Source: Candidatus Roizmanbacteria bacterium
GTDB lineage: Bacteria; Patescibacteriota; Microgenomatia; UBA1406; GWC2-37-13
Direction of reading: 5' to 3'
DNA: 64,000 nt
NCBI GenBank assembly: GCA_013335175.1
Contig: JAAXWC010000006.1
Span: forward strand, 1 to 64,000
This document shows, piece by piece, positions 7,543-16,239 of the stretch. A model generated the notes under the pieces. The model saw only the letters and a program-made list of their open reading frames with translations. It ran no database searches and was not told the DNA's origin. Each line of letters starts with the position of its first letter. Position 1 is the first letter of the stretch. Both the position numbers and the translations under genes were made by a program.

Positions 7543-7543
7543 T

Positions 7544-8719
7544 CTACTTTTTATAGTCCTTTAAGGGATTCAAAATCGTTGACCCTTCATAGCCAAGAGC
7601 CCATAATGCCACTCCCCCCAGATTTAAATCTGTTGCAAACTGAAGTTTTGCTTGCATAGATTTTATATCAGGAAAATAGATTTGGTGAAATACATGGGTT
7701 GTTTCATCTTTATACACCACATAATGCTCGATTGCCTCTTTTTCTTCGGCCAATGTACAAGTTGTACATTCCTTAAATAGATTCTCTACACGGCGATTAC
7801 TCGCAGCAAGTCCAGAACCCGGAATTACTGCTGAACGTGGGGTATCTCCGATTGTTTCCCATTCATAACCATACAGTGGAATTCCCATAATTATTTTTTC
7901 CTTTGGAAGCGTTTTTATCGCCTCCTGCATCGCCTGGGCTACGTCAAACTCGGAAATCGTCGCTCCTCCGTAGAGTGGAGCTACCGGGCCGCTCACCGAT
8001 GAACCCTGATAGTGATAGTCGTAGGTCATGAATACAATTTGGTCCACGAATGAGGTAATAGATGGTACATCGACAAGATATTTTTTTACCAACACAATGG
8101 GACTTACATCAATCGTTACGGTGCCCGCATTTTGTTCCTTCATACTCTTTCGAATTTCCTGGATAAACTCGGTAAAATGAAGACGCGCTTCATCCGATGC
8201 CTCTGTAGTGCTTTCAATATCGATATTCAGATCAGTAAAACCGTGTTTCTTCATAATTGGGATTACTTCATTCATCAGTGTATCAGCGTGAGCTCGAGGA
8301 TCGGAAATGAGTTGGTGAATTGAGTCTTCTACTCCGTTAAAAACAACCAAAGATAATGATTGCCCATTTTTTTTTGCAAGAGAAAAACGATCTTGTAATG
8401 CGCCTGAGTTGAGAAGGTGCCAACCAGTATTTTCCTCTTGTTCATTGTTCATTTTGACAATGGCGCCATCAGAACCGACAGTAAGGCCGAAATAGGCAAA
8501 GGTCGTAAGTGAAGAATAATCTGAAGTAGCGGTTTCTTGCGCCCAGTACGGAAAAAAACCAATAACCTGCTTTTTTGATGAAAATGGCGAGAATATGTTT
8601 TCCACTGGTGAACGCAAACGATCTAATCCCGAAGAATACACCATCACTGCAATACCTATGCCGATACAAAGACCAACAATTCCAATAATACTATTTTTTA
8701 CCACACCCCATTGTACCAT
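7544..8719 (-). CDS. Membrane-anchored glycoside hydrolase family 18 protein
   Basis: With the ATG giving MVQWGVVKNS the protein has 391 residues. A signal-anchor (IIGIVGLCIGIGIAVMVY, 11-28) is followed by a TIM-barrel domain starting VIGFFPYW (52-59). The GH18 catalytic motif D-x-x-x-D-x-E appears as DLNIDIE (163-169) with Glu169 as general acid, then VFMTYDYHY and IIMGIPLYGYEW, both typical barrel strands, and GGVALWALGYEG at the end, as in the YaaH/SleL-like peptidoglycan or chitin-type hydrolases. It should face outside the membrane and cut a beta-1,4 GlcNAc polymer. A TTG at 8767 could extend it by 16 residues, but that would put charged residues before the anchor. Confidence 0.85.
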   Translation of the reverse strand: MVQWGVVKNSIIGIVGLCIGIGIAVMVYSSGLDRLRSPVENIFSPFSSKKQVIGFFPYWAQETATSDYSSLTTFAYFGLTVGSDGAIVKMNNEQEENTGWHLLNSGALQDRFSLAKKNGQSLSLVVFNGVEDSIHQLISDPRAHADTLMNEVIPIMKKHGFTDLNIDIESTTEASDEARLHFTEFIQEIRKSMKEQNAGTVTIDVSPIVLVKKYLVDVPSITSFVDQIVFMTYDYHYQGSSVSGPVAPLYGGATISEFDVAQAMQEAIKTLPKEKIIMGIPLYGYEWETIGDTPRSAVIPGSGLAASNRRVENLFKECTTCTLAEEKEAIEHYVVYKDETTHVFHQIYFPDIKSMQAKLQFATDLNLGGVALWALGYEGSTILNPLKDYKK

Positions 8720-8795
8720 TCTTAGGCACGCATCATCTTCTTTTCTTTCCGGTGCAAAGTGGTACAATAGAACCTGTTACTAGTACTGTACGTTC

Positions 8796-10049
8796 ATGTT
8801 ATCCATCGATTTCATTCGCGAAAACAAACAAAAAGTTATCGAGACACTCAAAAATAAAAACAGAGTGGCTGATATTGATCAAATCCTTAAAGTAGATGAT
8901 ATACGCCGAGAGTTCATTCAAAAAACACAAAAACTTCGTGAAGAACGAAACATACTCGCAAAACAACAATATACGGAAGAAACAAAAACACGAGGAAGAG
9001 AAATTAAAGAAGAACTCCAGAAGCTTGAGCTTGAACTTGAATCGATTGAAATTGAACTACAAACTCTTATTTCATATGTCCCCAATGTACCCTTAGACGA
9101 AGTGCCTATTGGAAAAAGTGAAGAAGATAATGTCGAACTAAGAAAATGCGGCGAACCAAAAAAATTTGAATTTGAACCAAAAAATCACATCGATTTAGGG
9201 CTTGCACTTGATATTTTCGATCTTGATCGCGGTTCTAAAGTATCCGGATTTCGAGGCTATTTTTTAAAAAACGAAGGAGCTATGCTTCAGTTATCGCTCA
9301 TGTTTTATGTTCTCAAAAAACTAGTGCAAAAAGGGTATACTCCCCTTATAGCCCCATCTATTGTAAAAGGTTTTACCCTCTTTGGCACCGGGCAATTTCC
9401 CTGGGGTGAACAGGAAGTGTATAAACTCAATGATGAAGATGCATATCTTGCTGGAACTGCTGAAGTTCCCGTAACTGCGTATCATTCCGGTGAAATTCTA
9501 ACCGAAAAGGAATTGCCAAAGAAATATGTGGCTTTTTCACCCTGTTTTAGAAAAGAAGCTGGTTCGTATGGAAAAGATACAAAAGGCCTCTACCGCGTAC
9601 ATGAATTTTGGAAAATTGAACAGGTTATCATTGGTAAAAATGATCTCATGCAAGCAAAAGAATTACATGAAGAATTACAAAAAAACGCAGAAGAGATTTT
9701 GCAGGATCTTGGACTGCCCTACCGAGTTCTTCTTATGTGTACCGGGGACATGGGCGAACCACAAATGAAAAAATATGATATAGAAACCTGGATGCCCGCA
9801 CGAAACGGATACGGGGAGACAATGTCCAACTCTATTATGGGAGATTTTCAGGCACGAAGACTTAACATAAAATACCGTACTCCAGAGGGAAAAATCGAAT
9901 ATTGTTTTACCTACAACAACACTGCTTTGGCCTCCCCACGCGTGCTCGTTGCAGTGCTTGAAAATTATCAGCAAGAGGATGGCTCTGTGATTGTACCCGA
10001 GGTCCTTCGCACCCTTACCGGGTTTGAAAAAATCGTTGCGAAGAAATAA
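8796..10049 (+). CDS. serS: Seryl-tRNA synthetase
   Basis: The 417-residue protein has the two-part SerRS architecture. Residues 1-110 form the long antiparallel coiled coil that grips the variable arm of tRNA-Ser (KLEELQKLELELESIEIEL-type heptads). The class II core follows with motif 2 (CFRKEAGSYGKDTKGLYRVH, about 249-268) and motif 3 in the segment NTALASPRVLVAVLENYQ near the C-terminus; TAEVP (about 222) contacts the serine. It charges tRNA-Ser and, as in other bacteria, the tRNA for selenocysteine if present. Length is normal. A hairpin terminator follows at 10078. Divergent from the GH18-type gene, sharing an AT-rich spacer with TACAAT at about 8763. Confidence 0.97.
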   Translation: MLSIDFIRENKQKVIETLKNKNRVADIDQILKVDDIRREFIQKTQKLREERNILAKQQYTEETKTRGREIKEELQKLELELESIEIELQTLISYVPNVPLDEVPIGKSEEDNVELRKCGEPKKFEFEPKNHIDLGLALDIFDLDRGSKVSGFRGYFLKNEGAMLQLSLMFYVLKKLVQKGYTPLIAPSIVKGFTLFGTGQFPWGEQEVYKLNDEDAYLAGTAEVPVTAYHSGEILTEKELPKKYVAFSPCFRKEAGSYGKDTKGLYRVHEFWKIEQVIIGKNDLMQAKELHEELQKNAEEILQDLGLPYRVLLMCTGDMGEPQMKKYDIETWMPARNGYGETMSNSIMGDFQARRLNIKYRTPEGKIEYCFTYNNTALASPRVLVAVLENYQQEDGSVIVPEVLRTLTGFEKIVAKK

Positions 10050-10077
10050 GCACCGTCATTCCGGCTTCACCCCGCGT

Positions 10078-10118
10078 GCACGGGGACGCCCCATTCTCGT
10101 GCCACCCATTCTTTTTTT
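10078..10118 (+). terminator. Intrinsic terminator after serS
   Basis: A nested stem GCACG/CGTGC (10078-10082 and 10098-10102) encloses GGGG-ACG-CCCC (10082-10092) and is followed by a run of seven T (10112-10118). It lies 29 nt after the serS stop and separates serS from the zinc operon. The 90 nt between it and the zur promoter hold no gene that I can see. Confidence 0.6.
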
Positions 10119-10209
10119 AGTTTTGTTCGTCATTGTCGCTTTCAGAGTCAAACTCGGCTCATTCGACTTTCGCCACATTAGGAAACAATATGTACTAACT
10201 ATTTTCCGT

Positions 10210-10238
10210 TTGACTTATTGCAAATTGTTTGCAATAAT
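10210..10238 (+). promoter_or_regulatory. Zinc-operon promoter covered by a perfect palindrome (probable Zur box)
   Basis: TTGACT (10210-10215), 17 nt, AATAAT (10233-10238) form the promoter. Two perfect 10-bp arms, TTATTGCAAA (10215-10224) and TTTGCAATAA (10228-10237), are separated by TTG and fill the space from the -35 to the -10 element. Fur-family boxes are usually 15-23 bp inverted repeats, and the next gene encodes a Fur-family protein, so this is a likely Zur operator for the whole operon. The predicted start is at or next to the ATG at 10244, implying a leaderless mRNA. Confidence 0.75.
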
Positions 10239-10243
10239 CCGGT

Positions 10244-10651
10244 ATGGAGTATGTTGAAACACTGAAAAAAAACGGGTACCGCATTACCAAACAACGTAGC
10301 GAAATTTTAAATGCACTTGCTACGTACCCTCTTTCAGTACATGAACTATTCAAGATTCTCCAACAAAAGAGCGTAAAAATCGACCTTGCCTCTATCTACC
10401 GAAGTCTCGAAACTTTTGAACGCTTAGGATTAGTTGCCTCATCAGATCTTGGTGAAGGAAAAAAACGTTACGAACTTCTTCATACAAAGCATCATCACCA
10501 TTTAATCTGTACGAGTTGCGGAGGAATTGAAGATATCGACTGTGCCGATATCGAAACGGCTATACAAAAAATATATAAAAATACTCAGTTTAAGGTCGAA
10601 CGTCATACGTTAGAATTTTTTGGGCAGTGTCATCTGTGTCAGCAATTATAA
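10244..10651 (+). CDS. zur: Fur-family zinc-responsive regulator (Zur-like)
   Basis: The 135-residue protein has the Fur layout: an N-terminal winged helix (RITKQRSEILNALA and IDLASIYRSLETFERLGLV, residues 13-64) and a C-terminal dimerisation domain with HHHHLICTSCGG (83-94). Two C-x-x-C pairs, Cys89/Cys92 and Cys129/Cys132, form the structural Zn site. It should repress the operon when zinc is plentiful by binding the palindrome just upstream. The Zur rather than Fur or PerR role rests on the adjacent znuACB-type genes 15 nt downstream. Only five bases separate the -10 element from the ATG and there is no Shine-Dalgarno sequence. Confidence 0.88.
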   Translation: MEYVETLKKNGYRITKQRSEILNALATYPLSVHELFKILQQKSVKIDLASIYRSLETFERLGLVASSDLGEGKKRYELLHTKHHHHLICTSCGGIEDIDCADIETAIQKIYKNTQFKVERHTLEFFGQCHLCQQL

Positions 10652-10666
10652 TTTCACTTTTAAGTT

Positions 10667-11572
10667 ATGAAAAAAAATATGATAGTTGTAGCGATTATTT
10701 GTATTACCTTTGCAGGTATTTTATTTATCTTACAAAAAAAACAAACTTCGTCTTTATCAAAAACAAATAAGATAAAAGTGACAGCAACATTTTATCCCCT
10801 TGCAGAGTTTGCCCGCAATGTTGGAGGAGATCTTGTAGAGGTAACAACAATTGTCCCTCCGGGAGCCGAGCCACACGATTATGAACCCACTCCCCAAGAT
10901 ATTGCCACAATAGCTTCTTCAAAAGTCTTTATTATGAATGGCAATGGTGTTGATGCCTGGGGTGAAAAATTACAAACTGATCTTCAGAAAAAAGGCGTGG
11001 TTATCATTAAAATGAGCGACTCTCTCAATCCTCTTACTCATTCTTCCGATCCGCATTTTTGGCTCGATCCTGTGTTGGCAAAAGCAATGACTCATAGTAT
11101 TCAGGAAGCGCTTGGTAAAACCGATCCTGCCCGAGTACCCGTGTATGAAAAAAATGCGTTGTCATACGAAACAAAATTAGAAGAACTAGATACCCTCTAC
11201 AGACAGAACCTTTCCTCATGTAAAAATAATGAAATTATTGTTTCTCACAATGCATTCTCCTATCTTGGAAAACGCTACAATTTTAGTACCATACCTATCT
11301 CGGGAATCTCCCCCGAAGAAGAACCCTCTCCTAAAAAACTTGCTGAAATTGCAGAGCTTGCAACACAAAAAAATATTCATTACATCTTTTTTGAAACGCT
11401 GGTAAATCCCAAACTTGCAGAAACGATCGCAAAGGAGGTAGGAGCACAAACATTAGTTTTAAATCCGCTTGAAGGGCTCGGACAAAAAGAGGTACAATCA
11501 GGCAAGAATTATATAACGGTCATGGAAGATAATCTTACCAATTTAAAGTTAGCACTCGTATGTCAACCGTAA
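10667..11572 (+). CDS. znuA: Zinc/manganese ABC transporter substrate-binding protein
   Basis: This 301-residue cluster A-I (ZnuA/TroA) protein starts with an uncleaved-looking hydrophobic segment (IVVAIICITFAGILFIL, 6-22) without a lipobox, so it is probably tethered by that helix. Metal ligands are visible as His70 in GAEPHDYEP, His130 in SSDPHFWLDP and His194 in IIVSHNAFSYL, with the fourth position near the C-terminal NPLEGL, where Asp is usual. There is no long His-rich loop, unlike many ZnuA. It should bind zinc outside the membrane and hand it to ZnuB. Its last 13 nt overlap the start of znuC. Confidence 0.9.
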   Translation: MKKNMIVVAIICITFAGILFILQKKQTSSLSKTNKIKVTATFYPLAEFARNVGGDLVEVTTIVPPGAEPHDYEPTPQDIATIASSKVFIMNGNGVDAWGEKLQTDLQKKGVVIIKMSDSLNPLTHSSDPHFWLDPVLAKAMTHSIQEALGKTDPARVPVYEKNALSYETKLEELDTLYRQNLSSCKNNEIIVSHNAFSYLGKRYNFSTIPISGISPEEEPSPKKLAEIAELATQKNIHYIFFETLVNPKLAETIAKEVGAQTLVLNPLEGLGQKEVQSGKNYITVMEDNLTNLKLALVCQP

Positions 11573-12315
11573 CTGAGCCACTCATTGAAGTTTCCAATCT
11601 GTACTACGCCTACAATGATACTCCCGTATTAGATCATATCTCCTTTTCTATTGAAAAGGGAAGTTATGTCGGTATTATCGGCCCCAATGGCGGTGGGAAA
11701 ACTACGCTTCTGAAAATTTTGCTTGGATTATTGCAGCCAAAATCTGGAACTGTTCGAGTGCTGAGTAAATCTGTTTCTGACCTGAAGGACAAATATCGTA
11801 TTGGATACGTCCCTCAGCGCGTAGCAGACACCAATATTCAGTTCCCCGCGACTGTTCAGGAACTAGTAGAAAGCGGACTCACTCCAAAAAAACCATTTTT
11901 CGGCACACTGTCTTTGAAAGATAAAAAACGAATAGAAGAAGTAATGCACTTAGCTCGTATTGAGCCGTATAAAAACCGCCTGATTAGTAAACTTTCTGGA
12001 GGAGAACGACAACGGGTGTATGTTGCACGGGCACTGGTTTCAGAGCCTCAGATTCTTCTTCTTGATGAACCATTTGTTGGAATCGATGTTGCTTCACAAA
12101 ACCAGTTTTACACCTTGCTGCAAGAGTTAAATACCAAAGAAAAACTAACTATTTTATTTGTTTCTCATGATATCGATGTCATTAGCTCACAGGTGAAACA
12201 ATTGTTGTGTCTCAATAAACGCATTGTGTGTAAAGGTGAGCCGCAGTCTATCTTGGAATCTGAGATGGTTGAAGAGTTATACGGGAAAAAAGTTACCCAT
12301 TTGCACCACGAATAA
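11560..12315 (+). CDS. znuC: Zinc ABC transporter ATP-binding protein
   Basis: The 251-residue ATPase has Walker A GPNGGGKTT, a Q-loop in GYVPQR, signature LSGGERQRV and Walker B LLLDEPFVGID, followed by the H-loop FVSHDID. It is the cytoplasmic motor for ZnuB. It belongs to the metal (Mn/Zn/Fe chelate-free) subfamily by context and by similarity to ZnuC/MntB-type proteins. Translation overlaps the end of znuA and the permease gene starts 4 nt after its stop, so the three subunits are coupled. Confidence 0.93.
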   Translation: MSTVTEPLIEVSNLYYAYNDTPVLDHISFSIEKGSYVGIIGPNGGGKTTLLKILLGLLQPKSGTVRVLSKSVSDLKDKYRIGYVPQRVADTNIQFPATVQELVESGLTPKKPFFGTLSLKDKKRIEEVMHLARIEPYKNRLISKLSGGERQRVYVARALVSEPQILLLDEPFVGIDVASQNQFYTLLQELNTKEKLTILFVSHDIDVISSQVKQLLCLNKRIVCKGEPQSILESEMVEELYGKKVTHLHHE

Positions 12316-12319
12316 CGAT

Positions 12320-13120
12320 ATGTTTGACTTATTTACCTATGATTTTATGATACGTGCCTTTTTAGCAGGCGCACTTGTCGGGATTATAGCCCCTATTATC
12401 GGGCTGTTCCTCGTTGTGAGAAGATATTCGCTTATGGCTGATACCCTTGCGCATGTTTCGTTAGTCGGAGTAGCCGGAGCACTCATTTCAGGCGGGAATC
12501 CTGTTGTGGGTGCCCTCATAGCTTCGATACTTGCCGCATTTGGCATTGAGCACCTGCGTAGTTCACGAAAGTTATATGGAGAATCCGTACTTGCACTTTT
12601 TCTATCCGGCAGCTTGGCTCTTGCTGTCATAATTATGGGTTTAGCGCACGGGATTAATGTAAATTTTCTTTCATATCTATTTGGGAGTATCGTTACCGTC
12701 TCTCAACTAGATCTTCTTGTCATTGCAAGCCTTGGGCTTCTCACGCTTGCATTGATGGTGGTGTGCTACCGCCAACTTTTCTTTATTTCATTTGATGAAG
12801 AGCTTGCAAAAGCAAACGGACTACCGGTAAAGCTATTAAATATTATTTTGATTGTTTTAACTGCACTCACCGTTTCTGTATCGATGCGGATTGTAGGTAT
12901 TCTACTCGTCGGAGCGTTAATGGTGATCCCGGCACTTACTGCAATTCAGTATGGAAAGAGTTTCAAAAAAACCCTCGTTCTCGGCGTTCTCTTTTCTCTG
13001 TCATCTGTTTTGATCGGGCTGTATAGTTCGTACTATCTGAATGTTGCCAGCGGGGGTACTATAGTTGTGGTAACACTGCTTTTCTTTACAATAAGCCTTA
13101 TTTTCAATAGAAAAGGTTAG
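12320..13120 (+). CDS. znuB: Zinc ABC transporter permease
   Basis: From the ATG giving MFDLFTYDFMIRAFLAG the product has 266 residues and about eight hydrophobic segments, as in the ABC-3 family. Characteristic stretches are PIIGLFLVVRRYSLMADTLAHVS near the N-terminus (quoted in part: GLFLVVRRYSLMADTLAH) and SFDEELAKANGLPVKLLN in the cytoplasmic loop that meets the ATPase, then IVGILLVGALMVIPALTA. It forms the membrane channel for zinc (or manganese). A reading start at 12224 would overlap znuC by 92 nt and is rejected. It converges with the PBP gene; only 3 nt lie between the stops. Confidence 0.93.
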   Translation: MFDLFTYDFMIRAFLAGALVGIIAPIIGLFLVVRRYSLMADTLAHVSLVGVAGALISGGNPVVGALIASILAAFGIEHLRSSRKLYGESVLALFLSGSLALAVIIMGLAHGINVNFLSYLFGSIVTVSQLDLLVIASLGLLTLALMVVCYRQLFFISFDEELAKANGLPVKLLNIILIVLTALTVSVSMRIVGILLVGALMVIPALTAIQYGKSFKKTLVLGVLFSLSSVLIGLYSSYYLNVASGGTIVVVTLLFFTISLIFNRKG

Positions 13121-13123
13121 AAA

Positions 13124-15439
13124 TTAATGCGTTGGCACGAGCGTTGCACTTGGCGTAGCAAACATACAATTTACATTTGTCTCTGTCCCCTTTATAAAAT
13201 ACTCTTTCCTACCAAAATAGCAGTCTTTCGCAACTACATTGTCCGGCTTATTAAGCCATGGTGTACTCGCAGTTGTGTTCGTTACCAAATAGCTCATAAC
13301 TCTGTTCCAAATGGGTGCTGCACCGGTAATACCCGAAGTAAGACTTGGATTCATAGGGGTATTATCATTGTTTCCTACCCAAACAGCCACAAGATAATCT
13401 CCATTGTATCCAATGGTCCAGTTGTCTTTTTTATCATTGGTCGTACCTGTCTTTACCGAAATAGTATATCCGGGGATCTCTAAAGATGAATGGGCACCAA
13501 AGGCATTTTGGCGAGCAAAATTATCCGCTAAAATATGGGAAATTATGAAAGCAACCCCCTCATTTAAGACCTTTTTTTGTTCCGGTTGAAAAGCATACAA
13601 CGTTGAGCCATCTATTTTGTAAATTCCTTTTACGGGTGAAAGCGTTGCTTTATTTCCGGCATTTGCGAATGTACCATACGCCTCGGCCATATCAGTCATA
13701 TGAACCTCTCCCCCGCCGAGCGTAAGAGATAGCCCGAATCTGCTTTGATCGGTCCACGTAGTGATACCCAGTCGCTTTGCTTGTTCGACAAATGAGTCTA
13801 CACCTACGGCATTGAGTACTTTCACAGCAGGAATATTGTATGAATTCGCAAGCGCCATGCGCAGTGGCACTTTCCCGTGATACCGACCATCATAATTCAA
13901 CGGTGTATATGCCGGCCCCCACGGATTGGGAAATGAAACGGGTGAATCGTCAATCAGACTAGCCGCAGTATAGCCTCGATCAAGTGCAAGGGAATACATG
14001 AGTGGCTTTATAGAGGAACCTGGCTGACGAAGTGCCGTAGTAACATTGTACGCCCCCGAGGGGGCCGCGAAATAGTCAACGGAACCCACCATAGCCAAAA
14101 TTTCACCGGTCTTTGGTTTGGTTACCAGAATAGCACCATTCGTTACGTTGAGATTTTTAATTTTTTCTAATTCTTCTCTCAAAATTTGTTCTGCTTTTTG
14201 CTGTAGCGGCAAATCGAGCGTAGTCGTGATGGATAGCCCTCCCTGTTCCACCAGATTTGATCCGTACTGGTCCTCTAATACCGCCTTCGTGTAAAACACA
14301 AAGTGAGGTGCGTGAATAACTGTTTGAATCGGTTTTATCTGAATGTCTTCCTGCTCTGCTTTTTGTTTTTCTGGCAAACTAATATATCCCTGTTCCGCCA
14401 TTTTTTTCAAAACATCATTTTTGCGCTGCTTTGCCAACTCAGGATTTATATACGGTGAGTACAGTGAAGGAGCCTGGGGAAGTCCTGCCAAAAAAGCTGC
14501 TTCTGCTAAACTCAGCTGCTTTGCAGGAATACCAAAATAACTTTTCGCTGCCTCCTCAATGCCATAGGCAGACCCTCCATACGAGACCTGATTGAGGTAC
14601 ATTTCCAATATTTTATCTTTGGCATACAGTCGTTCTGTCCACAATGCAAGAATAAATTCTTTTACTTTCCGTTGTACCGTCCGTTCCGGGGTAAGGAGCG
14701 CGCTTTTTACCAATTGTTGAGTAATCGTTGACCCTCCTTGTACATTTTTAGAAACCACCGTTTCCCACAGTGCCCGTAGGACCCCTGAGTACCATGATAC
14801 TCCATTGTGCCGATAAAAATCTTTATCCTCAATTGCAACTGTTGCTTTCCCCACATAGGATGGCAGTTGTGATAGCTGTATGGGCGTTCTGTTTTGATCG
14901 TCGTACATTTCATATAACAGTGTTCCATGACGATCATACAAATGGGTTGAAAGTGCATAATTAACCTTTCCAATGGATTTTGGCGAGGGGAGATCTCGTA
15001 CAAATTGGTACGCTTGAAAGATTCCAACAACAACAATACAAACGATAAAGCCTAATAAGAAAAAACGGAATTGAGGGGAAACTACCGCACAAAATATATG
15101 AATGGGTACCGCGATTATCGAGTATAAAAAACGATAGAGGCCGCGCACAAGCGATTGAACGGGAAGGTAGCAGTATTTGAACGGAACATGAGGCAAACGA
15201 GGGAAACGTAATCGAGGAAAAGTCGACAGGTGAATCGGAACGAATGATAGGCGTGGTCGAGGTCGAAAACGTTTTAATTTTTTAATAAGTAAGATCGGGG
15301 CCATAACTAAGATTGCAATACAAAACCGGGTTCCTTCACCAACAAGAATAAAAAAATTAACAAATAAATATAACAAAAAAAATACCCCTCGGAGCAAAGG
15401 GCGGAGGGATTTCATTGGGCCAGTTAATAATTGATTCAT
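13124..15439 (-). CDS. Bifunctional penicillin-binding protein 1A (glycosyltransferase + transpeptidase)
   Basis: The 771-residue class A PBP polymerises lipid II and cross-links the stem peptides. The GT51 domain shows ATVAIEDKDFYRHNGV with catalytic Glu204 and GGSTITQQLVKS. The transpeptidase has PGSSIKP (SxxK, near residue 470), SYN (SxN) and VKTGTTNDK (KTG, near 662). Unusually, the catalytic part is preceded by about 150 residues with several hydrophobic segments (about 18-33, 38-52, 104-120, 127-148) and a basic stretch, instead of the usual single anchor. A short Cys-containing tail (DCYFGRK, NCMF) follows the transpeptidase. It is the last gene of an envelope cluster on this strand. 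Confidence 0.95.
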   Translation of the reverse strand: MNQLLTGPMKSLRPLLRGVFFLLYLFVNFFILVGEGTRFCIAILVMAPILLIKKLKRFRPRPRLSFVPIHLSTFPRLRFPRLPHVPFKYCYLPVQSLVRGLYRFLYSIIAVPIHIFCAVVSPQFRFFLLGFIVCIVVVGIFQAYQFVRDLPSPKSIGKVNYALSTHLYDRHGTLLYEMYDDQNRTPIQLSQLPSYVGKATVAIEDKDFYRHNGVSWYSGVLRALWETVVSKNVQGGSTITQQLVKSALLTPERTVQRKVKEFILALWTERLYAKDKILEMYLNQVSYGGSAYGIEEAAKSYFGIPAKQLSLAEAAFLAGLPQAPSLYSPYINPELAKQRKNDVLKKMAEQGYISLPEKQKAEQEDIQIKPIQTVIHAPHFVFYTKAVLEDQYGSNLVEQGGLSITTTLDLPLQQKAEQILREELEKIKNLNVTNGAILVTKPKTGEILAMVGSVDYFAAPSGAYNVTTALRQPGSSIKPLMYSLALDRGYTAASLIDDSPVSFPNPWGPAYTPLNYDGRYHGKVPLRMALANSYNIPAVKVLNAVGVDSFVEQAKRLGITTWTDQSRFGLSLTLGGGEVHMTDMAEAYGTFANAGNKATLSPVKGIYKIDGSTLYAFQPEQKKVLNEGVAFIISHILADNFARQNAFGAHSSLEIPGYTISVKTGTTNDKKDNWTIGYNGDYLVAVWVGNNDNTPMNPSLTSGITGAAPIWNRVMSYLVTNTTASTPWLNKPDNVVAKDCYFGRKEYFIKGTETNVNCMFATPSATLVPTH

Positions 15440-15446
15440 GCAACAA

Positions 15447-15486
15447 ATAGCAATTTTTTGTAAAGGTACACTATTTTAATTGCTAT
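15447..15486 (-). repeat. Inverted repeat between sortase and PBP genes
   Basis: Perfect 9-bp arms ATAGCAATT (15447-15455) and AATTGCTAT (15478-15486) enclose 22 nt, spanning the sortase stop codon and ending 7 nt before the PBP start. It can form an intercistronic hairpin in the mRNA, or act as a DNA-binding site. No T-run suits an intrinsic terminator. Confidence 0.45.
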
Positions 15487-16228
15487 CGGGCAGATTATCA
15501 AGCTTAGCGCGAATCACGAGTCGATTCCAATAGGTGCCGGGAGGCACACAGGTAATAAGCGTGAGGTATGAAGCGTCGTATTTTTGCTCCAGGACAGAAA
15601 TTTGATCCGGTTTTACTACAAACATGTCATATACGGTATATTCAAACTCCGAATCCCCCATTTTTATTATTGCCTTGTCTCCTTTTTCCAAGGAGGGCAG
15701 ATAGGTGAATATTGTTTTGTAATCTTTCGGATTGTATAGCTGAGGAAGCGTTGAATGACCAAAAATTGCGACATTGCCAACCTCGCCAGGTAAAGATGTA
15801 GGAATATAATGAATAAGACTTTTTGAAAGATCTTCGCCTCCTACTACCACATGTGCATTTACAATATTAATTTTGGGAATAGATAGATAATAATCTTTTA
15901 CGGTTACTTTTTCTTCCGGAGCAGCTGCCTGTACCTTTGTGGGAAACCACATACTTGCCTGAACAAAGTCTTTTAAATTGCTCGAAAAAACATTCGACGT
16001 TCCCAAAACTGAACTTGCTTCCTGCAACGCGCTCGCCATCTGAGAATGAGGAATCGGGCTCAGTATATCGCGCTGAATAAAGAGTCGAGAATACAATTCA
16101 AATGAAATAATAGGATAAAATGCCCAAAACAAGAGCATACAGCCTATTACCAATGAGGCATAAGAAAAAACATGAATCATTTGTCGCTTTACTGTGCGAA
16201 CTTCTTTCGCATACACTCGCAGTGCCAT
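15476..16228 (-). CDS. Class D-like sortase (LPXTG transpeptidase)
   Basis: The 250-residue membrane protein has an N-terminal anchor (VFSYASLVIGCMLLFWAF, about 20-37), a linker, and a sortase beta-barrel from about residue 108. Catalytic residues are His158 in AIFGHST, Cys227 in TLITCVPPG and Arg236 in YWNRLVI. YLSIPKINI at the barrel start is typical. It should cleave C-terminal LPXTG-type signals of secreted proteins and attach them to cell wall or pilus subunits. Candidate substrates with LPKTG and MPNTG/PPVTG motifs lie at 27.2-29.8 kb. It sits between PBP1A and the actin-like/transmembrane gene in one orientation. Confidence 0.92.
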   Translation of the reverse strand: MALRVYAKEVRTVKRQMIHVFSYASLVIGCMLLFWAFYPIISFELYSRLFIQRDILSPIPHSQMASALQEASSVLGTSNVFSSNLKDFVQASMWFPTKVQAAAPEEKVTVKDYYLSIPKINIVNAHVVVGGEDLSKSLIHYIPTSLPGEVGNVAIFGHSTLPQLYNPKDYKTIFTYLPSLEKGDKAIIKMGDSEFEYTVYDMFVVKPDQISVLEQKYDASYLTLITCVPPGTYWNRLVIRAKLDNLPDSN

Positions 16229-16239
16229 AGGTTATAAGC

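Noticed and set aside
10119-10209. Possible small gene between the serS terminator and the zur promoter
   Set aside because: Only short frames with stop codons; no start with a plausible upstream signal.
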